A DNA stretch of 43,575 nucleotides from an uncultured Bacteroidales bacterium (GCA_937896895.1 CALBNV010000043.1:1-43575), one strand, 5' to 3'. Positions 8,000-16,488 are shown, counted from the first letter of the stretch. Made by a program: numbers and translations. The notes: generated from the sequence alone by a model not told the origin.

Positions 8000-8515
8000 A
8001 TGTACATAAAATCCAATGACCTTTTCAAAGACACGAAACCAGAAACGATTTACGACTCCGTGCCGCGTCCGGTTGTCATCGCCGACAACCTGCTCACCCC
8101 CGAAAACATGGGCTCGATGATTCGCCTCGCTTGTAACATAGGGGCTTCCGACATGATCTTCCTCGGCGTGAAGCCAACGCACAACATCAACAAAGTCCAC
8201 AAGAACGCCGCTTCGAGCAAGAACTCGAAGATATGGTATTTCACCGAGGAGACGGATTTGAGGAAGCTCGTTCCGGCCAACAAGAAGATTGTCGCCATTG
8301 AGACCACGACCGATGCGACGAACATATACGCGACGAAGCTGCCTGAAGATGTGGCGTTTGTCGTCGGCAACGAGGCCAACGGCATGAGGCAGGAGATTCT
8401 CGACCAATGCGACATGGTCGTATATATACCGGTTCCGGGGATAAACTGCTCGCTGAATGTCAGTCACGCCGCGAGCGTGGCGTTGTTTGAGTGGTTAAGG
8501 CAGATGTCTAAATAG
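8000..8515 (+). CDS. SpoU/TrmH-family RNA 2'-O-methyltransferase (171 residues)
   Basis: The three SPOUT motifs are present: motif 1 near residues 36-57 (ENMGSMIRLACNIGASDMIF), motif 2 (FVVGNEANGM) and motif 3 (IPVPGINCSLNVSHAASVAL), which form the trefoil-knot SAM site. The enzyme methylates a ribose 2'-OH in tRNA or rRNA; the target cannot be told from sequence. At 171 residues it is a minimal form, lacking the N-terminal L30-like substrate-binding domain of RlmB. The start follows the 7-bp repeat block by 11 bases, and a strong terminator follows the stop, so it is probably monocistronic. Confidence 0.85.
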   Translation: MYIKSNDLFKDTKPETIYDSVPRPVVIADNLLTPENMGSMIRLACNIGASDMIFLGVKPTHNINKVHKNAASSKNSKIWYFTEETDLRKLVPANKKIVAIETTTDATNIYATKLPEDVAFVVGNEANGMRQEILDQCDMVVYIPVPGINCSLNVSHAASVALFEWLRQMSK

Positions 8516-8518
8516 AAA

Positions 8519-8548
8519 AGAGCCGCATTGCTGCGGCTCTTTTTTTTC
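8519..8548 (+). terminator. Strong intrinsic terminator between convergent genes
   Basis: A perfect 9-bp GC-rich stem AGAGCCGCA (8519-8527) pairs with 8532-8540 around a TTGC loop, followed by a T run (8541-8547). The A tract on the other side gives a short T run on the minus strand, so it may also end the minus-strand gene that stops at 8568. Confidence 0.9.
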
Positions 8549-8567
8549 TGTCCGATTTTTTCAATCG

Positions 8568-10433
8568 TTATTCAACAACAACGCGCTGGATTGTTGAGTT
8601 GCCAGCGTTGTCGATGATGCTGAGGAAATAAACACCTGCTGACTCCATCTCGACAGTTGTCTTCTCGCATGTTGCATTGACAACATTGACGAGCTGACCT
8701 GCTGCGTTATAGACGCTGACAGCAACGATGTTTTCACCTTCTACGACAACCATGCCCTTTGTCGGGTTAGGATAGACATTGTAGAGGTTCTCTGTGTTTT
8801 CTGCAACTGAAGCTCCACTGACTGTGAGTGTGAGAGGGATAACAACCTCTGGTTTCTCAGGATCGTTTGTCTTGAAGATGATGTCTGCGTTATACACATC
8901 GCCTTCTGAAAGGCCGATTGTGTTGATGTTGACTGTGACTTCGTCTGTGCCGCCGATTGGCATTGAGCCTTCAGGCTTGCTGAGTGTCGCCCATGTTGCA
9001 GGGACCGGTGTGCCGATGAAGTTTGCACGGAGGTGGAGGCAACCGTAGTCTGAGCTCATGTTGTCAGGTCCGAGTGAGTTGAAGGCACCGCCGCCGTTGG
9101 CGCGGTAGTAGCCTGAATACTGCTGATATGCTGTGCCGTCGAACACGATTGCGTATCCATCAACAGCCTGTGTGAACTCTGCTGAAATCCATACGTTGTA
9201 ACCTGTAAGATCGATTGGTTCGTCGAATGTGGCGACTGTCCAGTCCATTGTGTTGATCTGGTTGTAAGGGACGACCTTTTCAGCGAGGACTTCACCCGGC
9301 TGGCCGTTGAGGCCCTGACCATAGACGCGGAATGTCACAGGTGTGCCGGCTTCAACGCCGAGACCTGATGTTGACTCGACGAGATAGTACTGGACGCTGG
9401 TGATCTTCGTGCCCATCGCGGCGCCTGCGTATGCTGAGCCGGGGATCATGGCTGCGACTTCATAGAGTGTAGGTTCTTCAATGGAGAAGCCGACGAGTGA
9501 TGAGAGTTCTGACGGCTCTGCATCGTAGTGGATCTGGCCTGGTGCTGTTGAGCCACCCTGTCCCTGACCGAAATCAATCCATGCTGTCCAGTCAGCGATT
9601 GATGTGCCTTCTGCGTTGCTGATGTTGATGTCAACTGCGTCTGCTTCGTCTTCAGCGATGTATGCCTCGATCTCGTCTGTGTCGAATGAAATCACAGGAG
9701 CTGTGTCACCACCGATCTGTGTGAGTTTGAAGTTGTCAAGGTAGTACTCTGATGTTGCTGCGTTCTCTGGCGGGAAGAAGTCCATGGCATCGAGCTTGCG
9801 GCCGACCTGTGATTCGCCGAAGCTGTCGAGTGACCACTGCCATGTGCAGAGGCTCTGTTCTGTAGGATTCGACTCTGTTGAGAAGAAGAATTCAGCGACG
9901 TCGTTGTCTGAATCGACGTGGAGTCTGAAGTGCATCCATTCGTCATAGACTGCCGGGATGTCGGCTGTGCCGTTGCTGCCAGCGTGGATTGTGCCGTGGC
10001 CAGGAGCTGCTGTTGAGGCTGAACCGTCGTTTGTCAGATGGAGGTAAGCCTGCATCGCCCATGTTGAAGCGCCACCGTTGAAGTTGTGAAGGATGTTGAA
10101 GTAACCGTTCTTACCCTGCGGTATGTAGATGTCGAACTCAAGGTCGTAAGTGCCTGATTCGATACCGCCGCAAAGAAGAACCTGGTCGTTGTTGAATGTG
10201 AGGTGACCGCATTTTGTGTCGCCTTCTGTTGCGATGACGCCGTCTTCCGCTGAACCCGGGTTGTTGCTCCATGTTGTCCACCAGTCGTTGCCGGCTGCCT
10301 GAGCCTCAACAGCAAGCTTGTTGCCGACTGTGTAAGACTCAAAGTCATCATTGATGAGCACTGTCTGTGCGAATGCATTGCCGCAGAATAACATCACTGC
10401 GACAAACATTGTGAGTAAAGATACTTTTTTCAT
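8568..10433 (-). CDS. T9SS-secreted protein with a lectin/glucanase-like N-terminal domain (621 residues)
   Basis: A signal peptide (KKVSLLTMFVAVMLFCGNAFAQ) is followed by a jelly-roll-like domain (about residues 25-240), starting INDDFESYTVG and ending YYLDNFKLTQIGG, the layout of concanavalin A-like carbohydrate-binding folds. A linker leads to a ~200-residue beta domain (about 315-470; PVTFRVYGQG, YNVWISAEFT), then a BACON/Ig-like stretch (SMPIGGTDEVTVNIN, IIFKTNDPEKPEVVIPLTLT), then the T9SS sorting tail starting YNVYPNPTKGMVVVEG and ending QRVVVE. It is probably a cell-surface glycan-binding or adhesive protein. No catalytic pair was identified. It is monocistronic, with its own -7 element upstream and a shared terminator downstream. 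Confidence 0.8.
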   Translation of the reverse strand: MKKVSLLTMFVAVMLFCGNAFAQTVLINDDFESYTVGNKLAVEAQAAGNDWWTTWSNNPGSAEDGVIATEGDTKCGHLTFNNDQVLLCGGIESGTYDLEFDIYIPQGKNGYFNILHNFNGGASTWAMQAYLHLTNDGSASTAAPGHGTIHAGSNGTADIPAVYDEWMHFRLHVDSDNDVAEFFFSTESNPTEQSLCTWQWSLDSFGESQVGRKLDAMDFFPPENAATSEYYLDNFKLTQIGGDTAPVISFDTDEIEAYIAEDEADAVDINISNAEGTSIADWTAWIDFGQGQGGSTAPGQIHYDAEPSELSSLVGFSIEEPTLYEVAAMIPGSAYAGAAMGTKITSVQYYLVESTSGLGVEAGTPVTFRVYGQGLNGQPGEVLAEKVVPYNQINTMDWTVATFDEPIDLTGYNVWISAEFTQAVDGYAIVFDGTAYQQYSGYYRANGGGAFNSLGPDNMSSDYGCLHLRANFIGTPVPATWATLSKPEGSMPIGGTDEVTVNINTIGLSEGDVYNADIIFKTNDPEKPEVVIPLTLTVSGASVAENTENLYNVYPNPTKGMVVVEGENIVAVSVYNAAGQLVNVVNATCEKTTVEMESAGVYFLSIIDNAGNSTIQRVVVE

Positions 10434-10481
10434 TTGTTTGTGATTTTAATTAAACATTGAGTTTACTAATTTTCAAGGTTG

Positions 10482-10489
10482 CAAATTTA
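10482..10489 (-). promoter_or_regulatory. -7 element for the 8568-10433 gene
   Basis: On the minus strand the bases read TAAATTTG, matching TAnnTTTG, about 50 bases before the ATG at 10433. No TTTG is seen at the ideal -33 spacing. Confidence 0.5.
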
Positions 10490-10535
10490 CACATTTTTTA
10501 CAAAGTGAAATGTTTTTTTTGAAAAAAAATTCATG

Positions 10536-11204
10536 TCACTTCAGATACGCGAGAACGGTCACCTGCCCCGTGATGTCGTCGCCGAGTTCGACCTGCACAT
10601 CCGAGCCTGCCGGAAGGAAGAAATCGACGCGCGATCCGAACTTTATCATCCCGAACTCCTTCCCCACCTCGGCCTTGTCGCCGACCTTGGTGTTGCACAC
10701 GATGCGGCGAGCCATGATGCCGGCAATCTGGCGGAACAGCACTTCCCTGCCCTTCTCATCTCTGACGACCAAAGAGTTACGCTCGTTCAGCTCCGACGAC
10801 TTCGGGTTGATGGCGAACATCTTCCTGCCGGGATGGTATTTCACATAACTCACCACGCCGCTTATCGGGAACCAGTTGACGTGAACGTCGTAGGCCGACA
10901 TGAACACGGAAATCTGTATGCGTTTGTCGTGGAAATACTCCTTCTCCTCAACCTCCTCGATGGCGACGACCTCACCGTCGGCGGACGACACCACGGCATT
11001 CTCCTCCCGCGTTATTTTCCTGTTCGTCGGGACACGGAAAAACGTTATCGACCATATCAGTATTATCAGCGCAATGACGCTCAGCCCGACATGTACCGAT
11101 ATGCCCGGCGTCCAGTCGAACACAAAATTCAACAGCACGGCAAACAACACGATCACTGTTGCTATTGTCGCGATGACGCTATATCCTTTTTTGTGTATAT
11201 ACAT
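10536..11204 (-). CDS. psd: Phosphatidylserine decarboxylase proenzyme (222 residues)
   Basis: Decarboxylates phosphatidylserine to phosphatidylethanolamine at the inner membrane. Two hydrophobic helices occupy about residues 10-55. The catalytic/processing residues of the short archaeal-like form are visible: Asp76 (SSADG), His108 (YDVHVN) and the self-cleavage site Gly190-Ser191 (KFGSRVD), where Ser becomes the pyruvoyl group. The length fits the short Psd class of ~220 residues. It lies 7 bases downstream of cdsA, which makes the CDP-diacylglycerol used upstream in the same pathway, so the two form a phospholipid operon. The phosphatidylserine synthase that would link them is not in the window. 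Confidence 0.92.
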   Translation of the reverse strand: MYIHKKGYSVIATIATVIVLFAVLLNFVFDWTPGISVHVGLSVIALIILIWSITFFRVPTNRKITREENAVVSSADGEVVAIEEVEEKEYFHDKRIQISVFMSAYDVHVNWFPISGVVSYVKYHPGRKMFAINPKSSELNERNSLVVRDEKGREVLFRQIAGIMARRIVCNTKVGDKAEVGKEFGMIKFGSRVDFFLPAGSDVQVELGDDITGQVTVLAYLK

Positions 11205-11211
11205 ATATTAA

Positions 11212-12075
11212 TTAGTTTATCAACATCAAATAACAGAAAACAAACGGCACCGCAAAGAACATCGCGTCGAACCTGTCGAGGATGCCGCCGTGTCCGGGGA
11301 TGACATTCCCTGAGTCCTTCACGCCGGCCTGACGTTTGAGCATCGACTCGCAGAGGTCGCCGAGGCTGCCGAAAACCACAATGACGGCTGCGAGGCCCAT
11401 CATCTCGATGTCGCCCATCGCGTGAAGCCAGAAACGATTTGCGAGATACGCCGCCAGTATCGTCATGGCGCAGCCGCCGAGACTGCCTTCAACAGTCTTC
11501 TTCGGAGAGATCCGTTTGAAAAGCGGGTGCGTGCCGAACGCCATCCCGCTGAGATACGCGAATATGTCGTTTATCCAAATCAAGGCGAAAAGCGTGACTA
11601 CAAGCATCTTGCCGTTGACCGTGCCGAGCGGACAGTCATGACACATGGATAGCATCAGAAAACACGGCAGAGCCACGAAAAACAGCGACGTCCAGCAGCT
11701 TCCCGCGACTTCGACAAATGAATTTCTCTTTGAGAACAACGCCATCAAGAATGGGACTAGCATGAGAACTATCGGCAGCGCGAACAGCAGACCGACAACG
11801 AGTCGGAACGGCAGCTCGACCAAGAGCATGGCTGTCGCGACGGCAAATGCGAGGAGCACATAAGTCAGCGTCCCGCATTCGAGGCTGTCGCAGCATCTCC
11901 TTCCTCCATTTTCCCCCTGTGATTTTGAGGGGAGCAACTTGCACACCTCATGCGTCCCGAGAGCGACGACAGCCGTCATCACGGCGGCGAAAGCCCAGAA
12001 ATCCAGCAGGACACTGCCTATGACAACAATCACACACAGCCCCCCGAAAACAGTTCTCTTGGTTATCTCTTTCAT
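11212..12075 (-). CDS. cdsA: Phosphatidate cytidylyltransferase (287 residues)
   Basis: Converts phosphatidate and CTP to CDP-diacylglycerol, the branch point of phospholipid synthesis. It is a polytopic membrane protein with about seven or eight hydrophobic segments. The C-terminal family signature is complete: SMLKRQAGVKDSGNVIPGHG followed by GILDRFDAM. It starts at ATG 12075, just after an 18-bp tandem duplication and about 40 bases after a -7 element. It is first gene of the cdsA-psd pair on the minus strand. A stretch of FtsH or rsfS type that often precedes cdsA in this phylum is not present; mazG is upstream instead. Confidence 0.93.
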   Translation of the reverse strand: MKEITKRTVFGGLCVIVVIGSVLLDFWAFAAVMTAVVALGTHEVCKLLPSKSQGENGGRRCCDSLECGTLTYVLLAFAVATAMLLVELPFRLVVGLLFALPIVLMLVPFLMALFSKRNSFVEVAGSCWTSLFFVALPCFLMLSMCHDCPLGTVNGKMLVVTLFALIWINDIFAYLSGMAFGTHPLFKRISPKKTVEGSLGGCAMTILAAYLANRFWLHAMGDIEMMGLAAVIVVFGSLGDLCESMLKRQAGVKDSGNVIPGHGGILDRFDAMFFAVPFVFCYLMLIN

Positions 12076-12076
12076 T

Positions 12077-12112
12077 AACTCATAAAATTACAAAAACTCA
12101 TAAAATTACAAA
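12077..12112. repeat. Perfect 18-bp tandem duplication in the cdsA leader
   Basis: The 18-mer AACTCATAAAATTACAAA occurs at 12077-12094 and again at 12095-12112 with no mismatch, immediately upstream of the cdsA ATG (minus strand). It lies between the -7 element at 12116-12123 and the start codon, so it forms nearly the whole untranslated leader. Confidence 0.9.
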
Positions 12113-12115
12113 CCG

Positions 12116-12123
12116 CAAAAATA
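12116..12123 (-). promoter_or_regulatory. -7 element for cdsA-psd
   Basis: The minus strand reads TATTTTTG, a full match to TAnnTTTG, 41 bases before the cdsA ATG. No clear -33 TTTG. Confidence 0.5.
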
Positions 12124-12176
12124 CAAATTATTTCATTCATTCATAAAATTTTAATTTATTTTCTGCGTCAATCTCT

Positions 12177-12206
12177 CTTTTAACTTTAATCTTTAATCTC
12201 TAATCT
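12177..12206 (-). repeat. Period-7 repeat overlapping the 3' end of mazG
   Basis: On the minus strand the units read AGATTAG, AGATTAA, AGATTAA, AGTTAAA. The last codons of mazG (KRLEIKD) and its TAA stop at 12186-12188 lie inside the repeat, so the repeat straddles the gene end and supplies a stop triplet every 7 bases. Confidence 0.85.
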
Positions 12207-12968
12207 TTTCGCTTCCTGCCAGAGTGCTTCCATCTCATCGAGTGTCATGTCGGCCACAGTGCGTCCCATCTCGCGTGCGCGGTCTTCCAGATACGTAAAG
12301 CGGCTCTTGAACTTTGCGTTGGCGTGTTCGAGAGCGTCATCGGCATTCACCTTAATGAACCTTGAATAGTTGACGAGCGCGAAGAGCAGGTCGCCGAGTT
12401 CCTCGTCCTTGCGTTCCTTCGGGCCGTCGTTGCGCACCTCCTCCTGAAGCTCGTCCATCTCCTCAAGGACTTTTTTCCAGCAGTCCTCCTTGTTTTCCCA
12501 GTCGAAGCCCACGCCCGATGCCTTGTCGGTCATGCGGTACGCCTTGAGCAGCGGAGGCAGTCCGGCCGGCACGCCGCCGAGGACGCTGCGGTTGCCTTCC
12601 TTCTGGATCTTGATCTTCTCCCAGTTCTGAGAGACATCGTCAGCCGACTCGACTTTCGCCGTGCCGTAGATGTGCGGATGACGCACGATGAGCTTGTCGC
12701 AGATGCTGTTGATGACGTCGGCGATGTCGAAGAGCCCACGCTCGTCAGCAATTTTCGAATAGAACACAATGTGCATTATCAGGTCGCCGAGCTCTTTCCT
12801 GACATCCTGATAATCAGACGCAATAATCGCCTCACTCAATTCAAATGTCTCTTCTATAGTGAGATGACGCAGACTCTCAATGGTCTGCTTCCTGTCCCAC
12901 GGGCAGCCCGCACGCAGGTCGTCCATGATGTCTAAAAGCCGTTTGAAGGCCTCAAGTCTTTTATCCAT
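12186..12968 (-). CDS. mazG: Nucleoside triphosphate pyrophosphohydrolase MazG (260 residues)
   Basis: Hydrolyses (d)NTPs to NMP and pyrophosphate, a house-cleaning and stress-level enzyme. Two MazG domains are visible: the first with LRHLTIEETFELSEAI and VRKELGDLIMHIVFYSK, the second with LEEMDELQEEV and KDEELGDLLFALVNYSRF, carrying the EExxE and ExxD Mg-binding helices. The length of about 260 fits the full-length tandem-domain form. ATG at 12968 (MDKRLEAFKRL) is preferred; the longer frame would start at a TTG at 12974. The -7 element at 12983-12990 is 14 bases upstream. It is divergent from the PagL-like gene. Confidence 0.93.
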   Translation of the reverse strand: MDKRLEAFKRLLDIMDDLRAGCPWDRKQTIESLRHLTIEETFELSEAIIASDYQDVRKELGDLIMHIVFYSKIADERGLFDIADVINSICDKLIVRHPHIYGTAKVESADDVSQNWEKIKIQKEGNRSVLGGVPAGLPPLLKAYRMTDKASGVGFDWENKEDCWKKVLEEMDELQEEVRNDGPKERKDEELGDLLFALVNYSRFIKVNADDALEHANAKFKSRFTYLEDRAREMGRTVADMTLDEMEALWQEAKRLEIKD

Positions 12969-12982
12969 TTCCAAAATTTTTG

Positions 12983-12990
12983 CAAAAGTA
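12983..12990 (-). promoter_or_regulatory. -7 element for mazG
   Basis: The minus strand reads TACTTTTG, 14 bases upstream of the ATG at 12968, leaving a very short leader. It is 22 bases from the plus-strand -7 element at 13013, so the divergent promoters are packed together. Confidence 0.5.
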
Positions 12991-13012
12991 CAAATTTTAT
13001 TGATATGTTTCG

Positions 13013-13020
13013 TATTTTTG
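13013..13020 (+). promoter_or_regulatory. -7 element abutting the PagL-like gene start
   Basis: TATTTTTG matches TAnnTTTG and ends only 4 bases before the ATG at 13025. If used, transcription would start at or next to the first codon, giving a leaderless or near-leaderless mRNA. Confidence 0.45.
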
Positions 13021-13024
13021 CGAC

Positions 13025-14173
13025 ATGAAAAGGAAATTGACAGACAGAATATTTTTCGCTTTATCTTTTGTTATATTATTGATATTCAACTGTGAAAGCG
13101 AAGTTCGGGCAGACAGCAGCGACACGATACGCAACAGGAATTTGCAGGTTGAGTTACGCACGAGTTGGTCTTTCATGATATGTCACCATCAGGAGATGCA
13201 ACTTTTCAGGGCGCACTTCCCCATCTTTGAATTGAGTCTTCAGCAGACGACCTACGGGAGCAAGACGTGGCATCAGCTGCTCAACTACCCGGCCGTCGGT
13301 GTCACGGTAATCTACTCCAATGTCGGCGGCATGCCCGAAACCGGGAGCATTTTCGGAGCGTATCCATACATGAGCTTCAACTTTCTGAAAAACAGGAAGA
13401 ATATGTTAAATGCGCGTCTCGGCGTCGGTGTCGGTTATGCCACAAAGAAATGGGATGCGCACGACAACCCCAAGAACACATTCCTCGGCTCGCACGTCAA
13501 TGCGCTCTTCAGCATCAACGTCGAATACAGCCGTGTGCTTTCGCAACGCTGGCATATTTCGCTTTACACCGGCATGACCCACATGTCGAACGGCGGCTCA
13601 CGGTGCCCGAACAACGGCATCAACCTATGCCAGTTCGGCCTCAGCGGAAGATACTTCCTCAAACAGCCGAGAGAACGCCTGCCGCTTGAAACCATCGACA
13701 ACAAACAGTACAGAAGTTGGAAGAGCAAGAACTTCTCTTGGTATTTCTCGTTTTTATACTCACTCAAAGACATTGACGAATACATGGGCTACGGGCGGCA
13801 CTGGTCGGTTTACAATCTGCAGCTCAACGTCATGAAACGCATCTCGCAGATGAGCAAAGTCGGCATCGGCATCGACATCGTATATGACGAAACCGACAAG
13901 GAGATATTGAAATTCAAAAAGATAGACTACAAACCGATAGAGATACTGAAGCCTGGCGTGAACGTGGCATACGAGCTTGTCCTGAAATCGACTTCATTCC
14001 TGTTTAATTTCGGATGTCACGTCGGCGGCAAGGATCTGTGCGAAGGCAGGATATATCAAAAAATCAACCTGAAACAGAATGTCAGCGAACATATATTCGT
14101 CACCTTCGGCCTCACCACACATTGGGGCTGGGCCGATTATCTCGGCTTCGGCGTTGGATTTAAAATCAATTGA
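13025..14173 (+). CDS. PagL-like lipid A 3-O-deacylase / acyloxyacyl hydrolase family outer-membrane protein (382 residues)
   Basis: An N-terminal signal segment (about residues 8-30) is followed by a beta-barrel-type sequence with alternating hydrophobic strands. The PagL active-site motif HxSN appears as THMSNGG with His186, Ser188 and Asn189, followed by the NNGINLCQFGLSGRY strand typical of the family. PagL removes the 3-linked acyl chain of lipid A in the outer membrane. Bacteroidales homologues are longer than the ~170-residue enterobacterial enzyme, with extra barrel-like sequence on both sides, as here. It is followed after 2 bases by a GIN-domain lipoprotein, so the two are an operon. 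Enzyme activity is inferred from the motif alone. Confidence 0.75.
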   Translation: MKRKLTDRIFFALSFVILLIFNCESEVRADSSDTIRNRNLQVELRTSWSFMICHHQEMQLFRAHFPIFELSLQQTTYGSKTWHQLLNYPAVGVTVIYSNVGGMPETGSIFGAYPYMSFNFLKNRKNMLNARLGVGVGYATKKWDAHDNPKNTFLGSHVNALFSINVEYSRVLSQRWHISLYTGMTHMSNGGSRCPNNGINLCQFGLSGRYFLKQPRERLPLETIDNKQYRSWKSKNFSWYFSFLYSLKDIDEYMGYGRHWSVYNLQLNVMKRISQMSKVGIGIDIVYDETDKEILKFKKIDYKPIEILKPGVNVAYELVLKSTSFLFNFGCHVGGKDLCEGRIYQKINLKQNVSEHIFVTFGLTTHWGWADYLGFGVGFKIN

Positions 14174-14175
14174 TC

Positions 14176-14916
14176 ATGAAACATAAATCACTGATAATAA
14201 TACTGTTGACAACATTGGCACTATTATCTTCCTGTAAAAAAGTGCCGCTGTCGGTAGGCAAGACTGTCGTCCAACAGAGAGAACTCACAGCGTTCAGCCA
14301 CCTCGCGGTAAATGACGACATCAACGTGACACTCGTCAGGTCCGACTCCTGCTTCATCGAAGTCACAGCCGGAGAGAACATCATCGGCAATATCACCACT
14401 GAAGTCAGAAATGACACTCTGACAATCCGCAACGAGAACGAGGTCGGCTGGATCCGCACGTATGACTACCGCATTGACGCGATACTGCATTTCAGAGACA
14501 TCAGTTCGCTGACATACCGTTCATGCGGCGAGCTGCACACCAGAAATCAGTTCAACGCCGAAGACACACCATATTTGATTTACATCGACGGAGGTTCCGG
14601 TGACATTTTCATGGACTTCAACCGCTGCAGCAGCCTGAAAGTGAACTACAACTACGGAACAAGCCAACTGAATCTATACGGCGAAGGAAACAAGTTCTTG
14701 GATATATATAAAAAAAGCTACGGCTTGATTCACGCCGAAGACTATGTGGCTGACAGTGTTGCAATTACTAACAACAGCACTGGCGACTGCTATGTCAAAG
14801 CCAATAAATATCTGTATTCACTTATCGAACATCTCGGCAATGTATATTATAAAGGTGAGCCAGAAATCGTTGAGGAGTACGGCGAGTATGCGAGAGGAAA
14901 ACTGATAAAGTTTTAA
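14176..14916 (+). CDS. GIN-domain (DUF2807) lipoprotein (246 residues)
   Basis: ATG at 14176 begins MKHKSLIIILLTTLALLSSC, a lipoprotein signal with lipobox LSSC. The TTG six bases earlier is rejected. The rest is a right-handed beta-solenoid-like head GIN domain: FSHLAVNDDINVTLVRSD, EVTAGENIIGNI, LTIRNENE, SLTYRSCGELHT. This family is widespread and uncharacterised in Bacteroidetes and is usually called a putative autotransporter adhesin. It is coupled to the PagL-like gene by a 2-base gap. The stop TAA at 14914-14916 lies in the first units of a 7-bp tandem repeat. Confidence 0.75.
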   Translation: MKHKSLIIILLTTLALLSSCKKVPLSVGKTVVQQRELTAFSHLAVNDDINVTLVRSDSCFIEVTAGENIIGNITTEVRNDTLTIRNENEVGWIRTYDYRIDAILHFRDISSLTYRSCGELHTRNQFNAEDTPYLIYIDGGSGDIFMDFNRCSSLKVNYNYGTSQLNLYGEGNKFLDIYKKSYGLIHAEDYVADSVAITNNSTGDCYVKANKYLYSLIEHLGNVYYKGEPEIVEEYGEYARGKLIKF

Positions 14917-14963
14917 GTTTTAAGTTTTAAGTTTTAAGTGTTAAGAGTTAAGAGTTGAGAGTG
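14908..14963 (+). repeat. Eight tandem 7-bp units starting in the last codons of the GIN gene
   Basis: Units are AAGTTTT (four times from 14908), AAGTGTT, AAGAGTT (twice) and GAGAGTG. The stop codon TAA (14914-14916) is formed at the boundary of the first two units, and a TAA recurs every 7 bases until 14951. Confidence 0.9.
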
Positions 14964-14992
14964 GGGTTGTTAGAAACTTCACTCTCAACTCT
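14951..14992. terminator. Hairpin between the convergent GIN and proS genes
   Basis: A perfect 13-bp stem (14951-14963 with 14980-14992, AGAGTTGAGAGTG and complement) has a 16-base loop. There is no T tract on either side, so termination is uncertain. The left arm consists of the 7-bp repeat units, which suggests that the right arm is an inverted copy of the same repeat. Confidence 0.45.
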
Positions 14993-15010
14993 CAACACTT
15001 CACACTATTA

Positions 15011-16483
15011 TCAATAGGCTTTCGCGAAGATGACTCTTCTCTTCGACGGTTTGCCGGAGAACGGGTCGGTGCCGTCTTCGAGGTCATCGTCGAGCGGGAT
15101 GCAGCGCAGCGTGGCCTTCGTCGCCTCCTTGATGGCGAGTTCGGTTTCTGTTGTGCCGTCCCAATGGGCATAGGCAAAACCTCCGTTTTCGACGACATTC
15201 TTGAATTCGTCCCAAGTATCGACGCGGTGTGTGTTCGCCTTGCGGTATTCCAAAGCCCTGTTGTACAGGCTGTTCTGAATGTCATCGAGGAGACCGATGA
15301 TATGTTCTTCCATCTCCTGTTCTGAGATGACCTGCTTCGTCAGAGTGTCGCGGCGGGCGATCTCGACGGTGCCGTTCTCGACGTCGCGCGGGCCTGCGGC
15401 GAGACGTACCGGCACGCCTTTCATCTCCCATTCGGCGAACTTGAAGCCGGGCTTCTGAGTGTCGCGGTCGTCGAACTTAACCCTAAGTCCTTTTGCTTCA
15501 AGACGTTCTTTCATCTTGGCGCAGTAGTCGAGGACGTTCTGCTGCTGGTCGTCGGTCTTGTAGATAGGCACGATGACAACCTCTATCGGGGCCACCTTAG
15601 GAGGCAGCACGAGGCCGTTGTCGTCGGAGTGCGCCATGATGAGTGCGCCCATGAGACGTGTCGAGACACCCCATGACGTGGCCCACACGTATTCGAGTTT
15701 GTTTTCTTTGTTGAGGAACTTCACGTCGAACGCCTTTGCGAAGTTCTGTCCGAGGAAGTGCGACGTCCCGGCCTGGAGGGCCTTGCCGTCCTGCATCATG
15801 GCCTCGATGCAGAATGTCTCGACGGCGCCAGCGAAGCGTTCGTTGGCCGACTTGATGCCGCGGATGACGGGCACCGCCATGTATTTCTCGGCGAAGTCGG
15901 CATAGACGCCGAGCATCTTCTCGGCTTCAGCCATCGCCTCTTCGCGTGTGGCGTGGGCGGTGTGGCCTTCCTGCCAGAGGAACTCGGCCGTGCGGAGGAA
16001 CAGACGCGTGCGCATCTCCCAGCGCACCACGTTGGCCCATTGGTTGCACAAGATCGGGAGGTCGCGGTAACTCTTGATCCAGTTGCGATACGTGTCCCAG
16101 ATGATGGTCTCGGAGGTAGGACGCACGATGAGTTCCTCCTCGAGTTTCGCCTCAGGATCGACGACGATGCCCGGCCCCTCTGGGTTTTTCATCAGACGGT
16201 AGTGAGTGACGACGGCGCATTCCTTCGCGAAGCCCTCGACGTGGCTCGCCTCTTTCGAGAAGAAACTTTTCGGGATGAAAAGCGGGAAATACGCATTGAC
16301 GTGACCTGTCGCCTTGAACATCTTGTCGAGAGCCTCTTGCATGAACTCCCAGATCGCATATCCGTAGGGCTTAATAACCATACAACCTCTAACCGCCGAA
16401 TTCTCAGCGAGTTCCGCCTTATTCACGATGTCAGTGTACCATCTTGAATAATCTTCCTGACGTGTTGTTATTTCTTTTGCCAT
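15011..16483 (-). CDS. proS: Proline--tRNA ligase, archaeal/eukaryotic-type short form (490 residues)
   Basis: Charges tRNA-Pro with proline. Class II aminoacyl-tRNA synthetase motifs are present: the motif 2 region TRLFLRTAEFLWQEGHTAH and RPTSETIIWDTYRNWIKSYR, and a C-terminal anticodon-binding domain (VVIVPIYKTDDQQ onward), ending FAKAY. The ATG at 16483 (MAKEITTRQEDYSRWY) is chosen because family members start there; an upstream frame extending to 16546 would add 21 unsupported residues. The length fits the 480-500-residue form without the bacterial editing insert. Its promoter overlaps a divergent one for the 16596 gene. Confidence 0.95.
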   Translation of the reverse strand: MAKEITTRQEDYSRWYTDIVNKAELAENSAVRGCMVIKPYGYAIWEFMQEALDKMFKATGHVNAYFPLFIPKSFFSKEASHVEGFAKECAVVTHYRLMKNPEGPGIVVDPEAKLEEELIVRPTSETIIWDTYRNWIKSYRDLPILCNQWANVVRWEMRTRLFLRTAEFLWQEGHTAHATREEAMAEAEKMLGVYADFAEKYMAVPVIRGIKSANERFAGAVETFCIEAMMQDGKALQAGTSHFLGQNFAKAFDVKFLNKENKLEYVWATSWGVSTRLMGALIMAHSDDNGLVLPPKVAPIEVVIVPIYKTDDQQQNVLDYCAKMKERLEAKGLRVKFDDRDTQKPGFKFAEWEMKGVPVRLAAGPRDVENGTVEIARRDTLTKQVISEQEMEEHIIGLLDDIQNSLYNRALEYRKANTHRVDTWDEFKNVVENGGFAYAHWDGTTETELAIKEATKATLRCIPLDDDLEDGTDPFSGKPSKRRVIFAKAY

Positions 16484-16488
16484 ATTTT

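Noticed and set aside
10533..11303. Plus-strand ORF of 256 codons opposite psd
   Set aside because: Antisense shadow of psd and cdsA; Psd motifs are unambiguous on the minus strand.
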